Below, piece after piece: positions 1 to 5,444 of a stretch of 12,747 nucleotides of DNA. Below the pieces are notes generated by a model. That model was not told where the DNA came from and searched no databases. It worked only from the letters and a program-made list of their open reading frames with translations. Origin of the DNA: JAICIG01 sp035532215 (GTDB taxonomy: Bacteria; Planctomycetota; Planctomycetia; Pirellulales; JAICIG01); NCBI GenBank assembly GCA_035532215.1, contig DATKRK010000333.1:1-12747 (forward strand), given 5' to 3'. The translations under genes and the position numbers were made by a program. Position 1 is the stretch's first letter. Every line of letters begins with the position of its first letter.

Positions 1-747
1 TGGCTCCACGGTTCGCCGCCGACGGAAGCAACGGCCCATATCCACGCCCGATACATGCAGGCCGGCGCGCCGCAGCAAGCGGGCGGCCCCGGCCCGGGAT
101 TAGGGGGACCGCTTTTCGGGGGCCCGTGGTCGACCGGATACAACGCAGTCGGCTACAACCGCTTCTCGACAGGGTCTTACGGGAACTTGAATACTCCGGG
201 CGTTCCCTCGAAGCAGCCTTATTACGGCTTCGGCAGCCTGAATTATGGTCCGTTTGGGACGGGAATGTACGGCAATAACCGGTCGAGCGGCGCCGGTAAC
301 GGCAACTCGAATTACCGTTCCGGGAATTCGGGCTACGGCAACCGACGCAACGGTTACGGCGGATATGGCGGCATGGGCGGCTATGGGGGCGGCGGGTTCG
401 GGGGCGGCGGCTACGGGGGCGGTTATGGGCCGTATAGCGTGTATGGTTACAGTGCGAGCGGCGCGTTGGGATACGGCGATCCGCACTCGCGATATTATTT
501 CGGCGCCTCGCCGTACAACTCGCCCTCCACTTATCGCTACGGCGGTCACTCCGCCATACCGCACGTGCCGCCCTTTCAGAACTTCGCTCAGCCCTCTGGC
601 CTCGCTCCTTACTCGTACCTCTACGTCAATCCGCGGACGCCCCAAGGGCCCGACCATCCGGTGATGGTCGAGAATCCCTTCGCCAAACGAGAGACAAACG
701 GCGCGGCCTCCGGGGCCGGCCAGGGCGAAGAGTCGCCCTCCAGATAG
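1..747 (+). CDS. Gly/Tyr-rich low-complexity protein, 5' end outside window
   Basis: Function unknown. The frame is open from base 1, so the gene probably starts upstream; an internal ATG at 55 would give 230 residues but has no clear ribosome binding site. The visible part is dominated by Gly, Tyr, Ser and Asn, with many GYG, YGG and GGFGG units (densest around 330-440), then a Pro/Tyr/Ser-rich stretch and a short charged tail ending in ESPSR. No catalytic motif or membrane segment is visible. Codon third positions are GC-rich as in the neighbours, so it is very likely coding, and the stop is TAG at 745-747. The composition resembles exported or surface low-complexity proteins common in planctomycetes. 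Localisation cannot be decided because the N terminus is missing. Confidence 0.7.
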   Translation, partial: WLHGSPPTEATAHIHARYMQAGAPQQAGGPGPGLGGPLFGGPWSTGYNAVGYNRFSTGSYGNLNTPGVPSKQPYYGFGSLNYGPFGTGMYGNNRSSGAGNGNSNYRSGNSGYGNRRNGYGGYGGMGGYGGGGFGGGGYGGGYGPYSVYGYSASGALGYGDPHSRYYFGASPYNSPSTYRYGGHSAIPHVPPFQNFAQPSGLAPYSYLYVNPRTPQGPDHPVMVENPFAKRETNGAASGAGQGEESPSR

Positions 748-758
748 TCGCCCGGCGG

Positions 759-1172
759 CTACACGGCGGCGTCGAACAGCGGGGCGTAGGGCGACACGAA
801 CTGCAAATAGCCCAGCCCGCCTGGGGCGCCGTTCAGCCGAAACACGGTGACCAGCGGCGGCGCGCCTTCGACTCCTTGTACGAATCGAAGCAGATCCGAA
901 CGAGACGAGGAGTCGAGGCCGGCGATATCGATCAGCGTCGCAATCTGCTCCGCACGCACGTAGGCCGTCTTCGTCGAACTGCCGAACAGTTGCGAGAGCA
1001 CGCCGTACGGAGGCGCATTCGTCGAATAGGCGCTGGTTCGCAGCATGATGTTTCGACAGTGCCGAGTTCCCGCGCAACCATCGCTTCGATGGCTGCCCCG
1101 CCCGGGCAACCGCCCAATCCGAATAGATAAGGAAGTGTCAATCAACGTTAGGTCGCCGCGAGCAAAAGGCAA
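759..1172 (-). CDS. Hypothetical protein, start uncertain, possibly a gene remnant
   Basis: Not recognised. The last 95 or so codons (759-1046) show clear G/C preference at third positions on the minus strand and read like a folded protein (for example the segment RAEQIATLIDIAGL). They converge on the Gly/Tyr-rich gene with an 11-base gap. The N-terminal part from the TTG at 1172 is Arg/Ser/Gly-rich and unconvincing, and there is no ribosome binding site there or before the ATG at 1046. A different minus frame starting with TTG at 1141 (LTLPYLFGLGGCPGGAA) looks more protein-like just upstream, so a frameshift near 1050-1060 could have broken a longer gene. The stop (TAG) is sound; the start is not. 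Treat as a hypothetical gene or pseudogene. Confidence 0.4.
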   Translation of the reverse strand: MPFARGDLTLIDTSLSIRIGRLPGRGSHRSDGCAGTRHCRNIMLRTSAYSTNAPPYGVLSQLFGSSTKTAYVRAEQIATLIDIAGLDSSSRSDLLRFVQGVEGAPPLVTVFRLNGAPGGLGYLQFVSPYAPLFDAAV

Positions 1173-1826
1173 GCCGCGGTCGGGCGGCGGTGATTTATAT
1201 TTCGGCCGATTTATTTATATCGCCGCGAGCGTCGCGCGTTCGATTCGCCCCGCGTGGCGAAATTCTCCGAGAAAACACGCGTTTCCCGTCGCGCGCGGCC
1301 GCCCGGGCGGCGCCCAAAACCGGCATTTTATGTCCAACCGGCGCCCATTTGATGCCCGTTTCAACCCATATCGATAAATCACCGCCATCGGCGTTTTCGC
1401 CTGCGGGCCGAGGTTTTGGCCGTTCTCTCGCATTTCGGCCGTTTATCATTTCGTGAGGCGTATAAATCATGATTTTTCGCTTTCCAACCGCGGCTCTGCG
1501 GTCGCCAACGTGAGTTTTCGGCCGCTGCGCTCGGCGCGGCTGCGCGAAGTCGTCGAACGACTTGGCGTTCGCTATGGGCCGACCGGCAAACCGACCTTAT
1601 CGCCCCGGCGGCTTGCTCGCGATCGTAAGCGATTCGGGCGGTTGGGCTCGTCTCGCGGGGCAAGCCGCTTAGCGGTTAACGTTGCCCCTCCGCCGAACGA
1701 AGCCAGGCCGCACGCCATGTCCCTCGGCCGCCAGCGGAAATTGCAGATCGAATAGTTTTGTAGAGCCGGCGCAACGGCGAATGGCTCGAAGCCATCCTTC
1801 GAACAGGAAAAACTTGCGATCGGGTC
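1173..1826. other. Long intergenic stretch without a supported gene
   Basis: No frame here has a credible start, codon bias or recognisable product. The stretch alternates AT-rich patches (for example 1190-1220, with repeated ATTTAT/TTATAT words) with GC-rich patches. The word TTTCGGCCG occurs three times (1200-1208, 1433-1441, 1516-1524); two copies are followed by closely similar ATTTAT/TTTAT sequence. A perfect 14-base palindrome lies at 1298-1311 but has no T run, so it is not a terminator. The AT-rich patch near 1190-1220 could hold a minus-strand promoter for the hypothetical gene at 759-1172, but I cannot define one. Confidence 0.5.
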
Positions 1827-1856
1827 TTGCACGTTTTATGACAACTGTCATACAAT
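1827..1856 (+). promoter_or_regulatory. Predicted promoter of the blaI-M56 operon
   Basis: A -10 like TACAAT at 1851-1856 differs from TATAAT at one base. A weak -35, TTGCAC at 1827-1832, lies 18 bases upstream. The predicted start of transcription is near 1863, about 34 bases before the ATG at 1897. One operator copy fills the spacer and touches the -10, and a second lies just after the predicted start, so bound repressor would block the promoter. The -10 is convincing and the -35 is not. Confidence 0.5.
1836..1853 (+). promoter_or_regulatory. Operator 1, probable BlaI-family binding site
   Basis: The sequence reads TTATGAC-AACT-GTCATAC, with inverted 7-base arms (TATGACA/TGTCATA) around a 2-base centre. 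It lies between the predicted -35 and -10. It matches operator 2 at 13 of 18 positions, and both fit TTAYGAC-N4-GTCATAM. BlaI/MecI proteins bind such dyads as dimers, often at their own promoter; assigning this one to the adjacent repressor is inference from position. Confidence 0.6.
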
Positions 1857-1866
1857 GACGCGAATC

Positions 1867-1884
1867 TTACGACATACGTCATAA
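1867..1884 (+). promoter_or_regulatory. Operator 2, probable BlaI-family binding site
   Basis: The sequence reads TTACGAC-ATAC-GTCATAA, with arms complementary at 6 of 7 positions. Its centre is 31 bases from that of operator 1, about three helical turns, so two dimers would lie on the same face of the DNA. It sits just after the predicted transcription start and ends 2 bases before the AGGA ribosome binding site at 1887-1890. Confidence 0.6.
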
Positions 1885-1896
1885 ACAGGAACCGGC

Positions 1897-2304
1897 ATGG
1901 CAAAATCAAGCCCGCGGCGCCGGCTCTCGGCGGCCGAGATGGAATTGCTCGAAATGCTCTGGCGGCACGGCGCCGTCACGCTCTCCGAGGCGCATCGCGC
2001 CTTGGCGCTGCCCATCGGCTATACGACGGTGCAGACGCGGCTCAACCGACTGGTGCGCAAAGGGCTGGCCCACCGCAGTCCCGACCGCCCGACGCGATAC
2101 AGTGCGGCCATCGAACCGCAAGCCGTCACCGAGAACGACCTGAACTTGCTTCTCGAACGAGTGAGCGGCGGCAGCGTCGTGCCTTTGGTGGCCCATCTGG
2201 TCCGCGATCGCTCGCTGACGTCCGCGCAGATCGCCGAACTCAAGCAGCTCCTGGACGAAGCCGAACAGCGCATTCGCAGCAAAAAGCGGAGGCCCACGTC
2301 ATGA
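1897..2304 (+). CDS. BlaI/MecI/CopY-family transcriptional repressor
   Basis: A 135-residue DNA-binding repressor, the usual length for the BlaI/MecI family. The N-terminal winged helix (about residues 8-75) carries family signatures: LSAAEMELLEMLW, then TVQTRLNRLVRKGL as the recognition helix, then the wing around RPTRYSA. The C-terminal helices (about 85-130) would form the dimer interface. The ATG at 1897 is preceded by AGGA at a spacing of 6, and two matching dyads lie at the promoter, so autoregulation is likely. Its stop overlaps the ATG of the M56 gene (ATGA, 2301-2304), the classic repressor/sensor-protease arrangement in which the protease relieves repression. The effector is unknown, and nothing here points to beta-lactams. 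Family assignment is strong. Confidence 0.92.
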   Translation: MAKSSPRRRLSAAEMELLEMLWRHGAVTLSEAHRALALPIGYTTVQTRLNRLVRKGLAHRSPDRPTRYSAAIEPQAVTENDLNLLLERVSGGSVVPLVAHLVRDRSLTSAQIAELKQLLDEAEQRIRSKKRRPTS

Positions 2305-3713
2305 ACGCGCTCACGGTCGCCGCGCTCGTCGGCGCCCTGCTGCGGACGACGCTCGCGCTGGCGGCGAGCTACCTGGCTGCGACCGGGTTATTGCGATGGC
2401 GAAGAAGCTCTTCGCCTTTTTTGCATCGCGCCGCCTGCGTGCTGGCGCTCGCGCAAGGCTGGTGGTTCGTGCGGTTCGCGGTCGACGTGCCTTGGTACGA
2501 ACCGGCAGCATCGCGGCCCGCGATTGCGGCGCCGGTTTTCGAAGCGGCCGGATTGCCGCCGCTGCCCGAAGCGTCGGCGCCGCCTGTGATGGCAATCTCG
2601 TCAAACAGGGAGTTGGCTGCCGCGGCATCGTCGCCGCGTTGGAATTGGCGGCATGGGCTGGTCGTGGTCTGGGTGACCGGGGCGCTGATGGCCGTCGCCC
2701 GAGAGGCGATTCGCTACCTGCGATTCGTGCGCGCGGCGCCGCTGGGAGAACCCGCGGACGCCGAAGACGACGCGGCCTGGCGGCAACTACTGGCCCTGCG
2801 CGGCGTGCGATATCCAATTCCGCTGAGAATGACGGCCCGCCTCGGCCCGGTGCTCTGTCGCCTGCCGGGCGGGTATCGCTTGTTGGCGCCGCGCGAGGCG
2901 TGGCGCGCGCTGTCGTCCGAAGCGCGCCTGGCCCTGTTGCGGCACGAATTGGCCCACTACGAGCGGCGCGACGTCTGGAAATCGTTGGCAGTGCGAATGC
3001 TCGTGCTGCCGCATTGGTTCAACCCGCTGGCCTGGCGCGCGGTGCGGCATTTCGACGAGGCCGCCGAATGGGCCTGCGACGCGGCGGCCTGCAAAACTTC
3101 GCCGGAAACGGCGCCGGCTTACGGTAAAGCCTTGTTGTCGCTGGCGGTCGGACGAGCGCCGCAAGCGATTTTGAACACTGCGGCCCAAGGCTGCGGGCTG
3201 GCCTTGCGGATCGAACGAATCTTGGCCCCAACTCTACCGGAGGACTCGACGATGAAGAAGACGCTCTGGATTTCGATCGCTGCCGTCATACTGTTGGCGG
3301 GCGGCCTTGAATTCAAACTCGTCGCCCGCGGTGAAGAAGATCGAGCCGACCGTGCGAGTTCGCCCGCGCACGACGCAGCCGTGCAAGCCATGCTGGAAGC
3401 CTCCAAGAAGACCTGGGAAGTGACGGCCATGGAGTTCGACAACGGCCGCGTCACGTTGTCAGACGTCTATGTGTGGTCGCGGCGGCTGCTTGAGACCGAA
3501 CGGCTGGCCTCGAAGGACAAAGACGGCGAGTATGACGCGCTCTTGCAACACTGGCGACGCATGCGCGTGCTGCACAACAAGATCCAAGCGCTATTCGACG
3601 TTGCGGCGCGCGGCGGCGAAGCGCAGAAGCTGCACGCTACCTCGTTTTACGTGGCCGAGGCCGAACTCTGGCTCGTTGACGCCGGAGGCCAGGCGCCCGG
3701 CGACGAAGATTGA
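2301..3713 (+). CDS. M56 (BlaR1-like) membrane metallopeptidase with a non-penicillin-binding C-terminal domain
   Basis: A 470-residue membrane protein, translationally coupled to the repressor by an ATGA overlap. Hydrophobic segments lie near residues 6-32, 41-60, 118-135 and 320-338. The zinc-protease core is clear: HELAH at 215-219, followed by EWACD at 256-260, which supplies the third ligand Glu and the family's conserved Asp. In the BlaR1 family an outside signal activates this site and leads to loss of the repressor. The C-terminal domain after the last span (about 345-465) is not a transpeptidase-like sensor. It is helical, with two similar blocks, FDNGRVTLSDVYVWSRRLLE and DVAARGGEAQKL...AEAELWL, that recall TolC-like or efflux-type helical hairpins. 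The stimulus is therefore unlikely to be a beta-lactam. An in-frame ATG at 3252 has GGAGGA 8 bases upstream and could also start a 153-residue product. Confidence 0.88.
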   Translation: MNALTVAALVGALLRTTLALAASYLAATGLLRWRRSSSPFLHRAACVLALAQGWWFVRFAVDVPWYEPAASRPAIAAPVFEAAGLPPLPEASAPPVMAISSNRELAAAASSPRWNWRHGLVVVWVTGALMAVAREAIRYLRFVRAAPLGEPADAEDDAAWRQLLALRGVRYPIPLRMTARLGPVLCRLPGGYRLLAPREAWRALSSEARLALLRHELAHYERRDVWKSLAVRMLVLPHWFNPLAWRAVRHFDEAAEWACDAAACKTSPETAPAYGKALLSLAVGRAPQAILNTAAQGCGLALRIERILAPTLPEDSTMKKTLWISIAAVILLAGGLEFKLVARGEEDRADRASSPAHDAAVQAMLEASKKTWEVTAMEFDNGRVTLSDVYVWSRRLLETERLASKDKDGEYDALLQHWRRMRVLHNKIQALFDVAARGGEAQKLHATSFYVAEAELWLVDAGGQAPGDED

Positions 3714-3735
3714 CGGCGGCTGGTTTGCGGCGAGC

Positions 3736-4389
3736 TTACGCTTCGGGCGTGAAGCCGAGCACGATATCGAACTTCGCGGCCAATTCCCCGATCTTCGATG
3801 CCTCCAGCGGAGCGAAATCGACGATCACCGACTCGCGCGCCTGGGGATCGCGAATGTTGCGCAGGATGCCGTCGCGCTCGTTCGCCGGCTCGCCTTTCAC
3901 GTAGCACTGGGTGGTGAACTCCTGCCGCCCTTTCATCTTCACGGCGAAGTGGATGTGCCGCGTGCGGCCCGGATAGACGGTCGGCTTGATCGTGCGGAAG
4001 TAGTATTCGCCGGTCGAACCGGTCAGGAAACGGCCGAAGCCCTGAAAGTTCTTGTCGAGCGTTTGCCGGTCGCCGCCGCGGCTGTGCAGATATATGCCGT
4101 GATTGTCGACCTGCCAGATTTCGACCAGCGCGTTGCGAATCGGCTCGCCGTGCGAGTCGAGGATGCGGCCGCCGAGATGCGTGATCTCGCCGACGGCCGG
4201 CGTGAGATCGTCGTTCACGACGATCAGGTCGTTATCGGTATCCAGCGGCAATTTGTCGGGATAGAACGGGCCTTCGGTCTGCCGGGGCGTGAGCATCAAT
4301 TCCTCGGCGAACGCCCCACGCGTGCTGAAGTAGGCGGCGCCCAGCGCCATGCCGCCCAAAAAACCGCGTCGAGAATAGAAACCGGACAT
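3736..4389 (-). CDS. Intradiol ring-cleavage dioxygenase, Tat-exported
   Basis: 217 residues. It belongs to the non-haem Fe(III) family that opens catechol-type rings between the two hydroxyls (catechol 1,2- and protocatechuate 3,4-dioxygenases). The expected ligands are present: Tyr100 (HGIYLH), Tyr139 (TVYPGR), His145 and His147 (RHIHF), with the conserved FRTIKP block between them. The N terminus has a twin-arginine signal, SRRGFLGG at residues 6-13, then a hydrophobic stretch and a possible cut after AFA near residue 28, so it is probably exported folded. GGAGA lies 8 bases before the ATG at 4389. It converges on the M56 gene with a 22-base gap and diverges from the sigma operon. No other aromatic-degradation gene is in the window, so the substrate is unknown. 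It shares a duplicated leader with the sigma gene. Confidence 0.9.
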   Translation of the reverse strand: MSGFYSRRGFLGGMALGAAYFSTRGAFAEELMLTPRQTEGPFYPDKLPLDTDNDLIVVNDDLTPAVGEITHLGGRILDSHGEPIRNALVEIWQVDNHGIYLHSRGGDRQTLDKNFQGFGRFLTGSTGEYYFRTIKPTVYPGRTRHIHFAVKMKGRQEFTTQCYVKGEPANERDGILRNIRDPQARESVIVDFAPLEASKIGELAAKFDIVLGFTPEA

Positions 4390-4439
4390 CGAGTCTTCTC
4401 CAAGAGAGGAACGAAGGGGTTGGTCGAAGGAAGGAAAAC

Positions 4440-4499
4440 GATGCTTCCTACGCCGGGAGACTTACCTGTACGATGGCGAAAGATGTGACTTCGCGGCCC
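4440..4499 (-). repeat. Leader repeat, copy L (5' leader of the dioxygenase gene)
   Basis: Read on the minus strand, this 60-base block matches copy R at about 50 of 60 positions without gaps. The best-conserved part, 4475-4499, matches 23 of 25 and contains GCGAAGTCACATC. The block starts about 17 bases after the predicted transcription start and ends 50 bases before the ATG. The segment GCGAA-(9 nt)-TTCGC can form a 5-bp hairpin, preserved in both copies. It could be an RNA leader element, a protein-binding site, or an arm of an old inverted-repeat element. Confidence 0.75.
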
Positions 4500-4522
4500 C
4501 CTCTGCCCACGGCACGGCCGCA

Positions 4523-4551
4523 ATTCTATCGGTCTGCGATCGCTGGGACAA
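4523..4551 (-). promoter_or_regulatory. Predicted promoter of the dioxygenase gene
   Basis: On the minus strand, TTGTCC (4551-4546) and TAGAAT (4528-4523) are separated by 17 bases. They match the sigma-70 consensus at 4 of 6 and 5 of 6 positions. The predicted start is near 4516, giving a leader of about 127 bases that includes repeat copy L. Confidence 0.45.
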
Positions 4552-4697
4552 ACCAACTTGATTTCGCGCGGCACGAAATGCCGGCCGCGACCTCGGCGCC
4601 CCGCCAATCGTCGGCGTTGGTGTAACGGCGCTCGCGGCGACCGCCACTTCCCCCCTGGGGAACGTGCTTTCGCCGCTCCTTCAAGACCGAATTCTCC

Positions 4698-4725
4698 TTG
4701 GCGGCAACCCCTTGCGCGCCATAAT
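4698..4725 (+). promoter_or_regulatory. Predicted promoter of the sigma-kinase operon
   Basis: TTGGCG (4698-4703) and CATAAT (4720-4725) are separated by 16 bases; the -10 matches 5 of 6. The predicted start is near 4732, giving a leader of about 86 bases containing repeat copy R. I see no clear ECF-type GGAAC/CGTC promoter, so self-activation by the encoded sigma factor is not evident. Confidence 0.45.
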
Positions 4726-4752
4726 GATACGTTGTGCAAGCGTGTTTTCTTC

Positions 4753-4812
4753 GGGCTGCGAAGTCACATCGTTCGCCGTCGTGCAGGTAACTCTTTCAGC
4801 GTACAAAGCATC
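4753..4812 (+). repeat. Leader repeat, copy R (5' leader of the sigma gene)
   Basis: Partner of copy L, with the same orientation relative to its own gene. It begins about 21 bases after the predicted transcription start and ends 5 bases before the sigma ATG, so it covers the position where a ribosome binding site should be. Conserved words include GCGAAGTCACATC, TTCGCC, CAGGTAA and AAGCATC. The hairpin GCGAA/TTCGC with a 9-base loop is kept. Confidence 0.75.
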
Positions 4813-4817
4813 AACTC

Positions 4818-5444
4818 ATGGTCGAACTGAAACCGGAATCGGAAGTGACCGTCGCCCTTTTGCACCGCGTCGAGGCCGGAGAGTCCGAGGCCTTCAACCA
4901 ACTCTTCGCCCGGCATCGCGACTGGCTGAAGCGGTTGGTGGAAGTGCGCCGCGACGCTCGGCTCGCCGCCCGGGTCGATCCGTCCGACATGGTGCAAGAC
5001 ACGCAGTTGGAAACTTTCCGCAGGCTGTCCGACTTTCTTTCGCGGCGTCCGATGCCGTTTCGGCTCTGGCTGCGAAAGACGCTGGAAGAGCGATTGCTCA
5101 TGGCGCAGCGGCAGCACGTTGAAGCCGGCAAGCGCAGCGTCGGCCGCGAGCAAGTTGTCGGCGGTTCGTCGGGTTCGCGGTTCGAACTGGCCGGACCGGG
5201 ACCTTCGCCGAGCCAGCAAGTCGCCCAGTACGAACTGGCCGGCCGCGTCCGCGAGGCGATGCTCGAACTGCCCGAGGCCGATCGCGAGATCGTGCTGATG
5301 CGGACCTTCGAGGGCTTGTCGTATGACGAAGCGGCTTACGTATTGGAAATTGACGCCGCCGCCGCCCGCAAAAGGCACGGCCGGGCGCTGTTGCGGCTGC
5401 ACAAGTTGCTCACCGCCGGCGGATTGACGGAGTCGCAAGTATGA
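4818..5444 (+). CDS. ECF-subfamily RNA polymerase sigma factor, planctomycete kinase-linked type
   Basis: 208 residues. Region 2 spans about residues 10-80: LFARHRDWLKRLVEVR, then ARVDPSDMVQDTQLETFRRL, then the planctomycete-typical RRPMPFRLWLRKT. Region 4 spans about 140-200: MLELPEADREIVLMR, then FEGLSYDEAAYVL and a helix-turn-helix ending near HGRALLRLHKLL. It would direct RNA polymerase to a specific promoter set. The start is fixed by an in-frame TAA at 4788 with no other start between, yet there is no Shine-Dalgarno sequence before the ATG; the conserved leader repeat ends 5 bases upstream. The stop overlaps the kinase ATG (ATGA, 5441-5444), so the two are translationally coupled. No classical anti-sigma gene is adjacent, and the kinase is the obvious candidate regulator. 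Confidence 0.93.
   Translation: MVELKPESEVTVALLHRVEAGESEAFNQLFARHRDWLKRLVEVRRDARLAARVDPSDMVQDTQLETFRRLSDFLSRRPMPFRLWLRKTLEERLLMAQRQHVEAGKRSVGREQVVGGSSGSRFELAGPGPSPSQQVAQYELAGRVREAMLELPEADREIVLMRTFEGLSYDEAAYVLEIDAAAARKRHGRALLRLHKLLTAGGLTESQV

Larger units (their letters stand above)
4390..4817. other. Divergent control region between dioxygenase and ECF sigma genes
   Basis: About 430 bases with no credible gene. It holds two outward-facing promoter candidates and, between each of them and its gene, one arm of a 60-base inverted duplication (4440-4499 and 4753-4812). The central part (about 4560-4690) shows no repeat or motif I can name. Confidence 0.6.

Noticed and set aside
100..1077. 325-codon minus-strand open frame
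   Set aside because: Mostly antisense to the Gly/Tyr-rich gene and extends through 759-1077 in a frame without coding bias.
1298..1311. Perfect 14-base palindrome
   Set aside because: A pure GC self-complementary word with no loop and no T run, so it is neither a terminator nor clearly an operator in this GC-rich DNA.
3469..4488. 339-codon plus-strand open frame
   Set aside because: Overlaps the M56 gene in another frame and runs antisense to the dioxygenase; no domain of its own.
4440..4812. Miniature transposable element as the sole explanation of the inverted repeat
   Set aside because: I see no flanking target duplication, and both arms sit at matching positions after outward promoters. 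It remains possible and is noted as an alternative rather than annotated as a mobile element.
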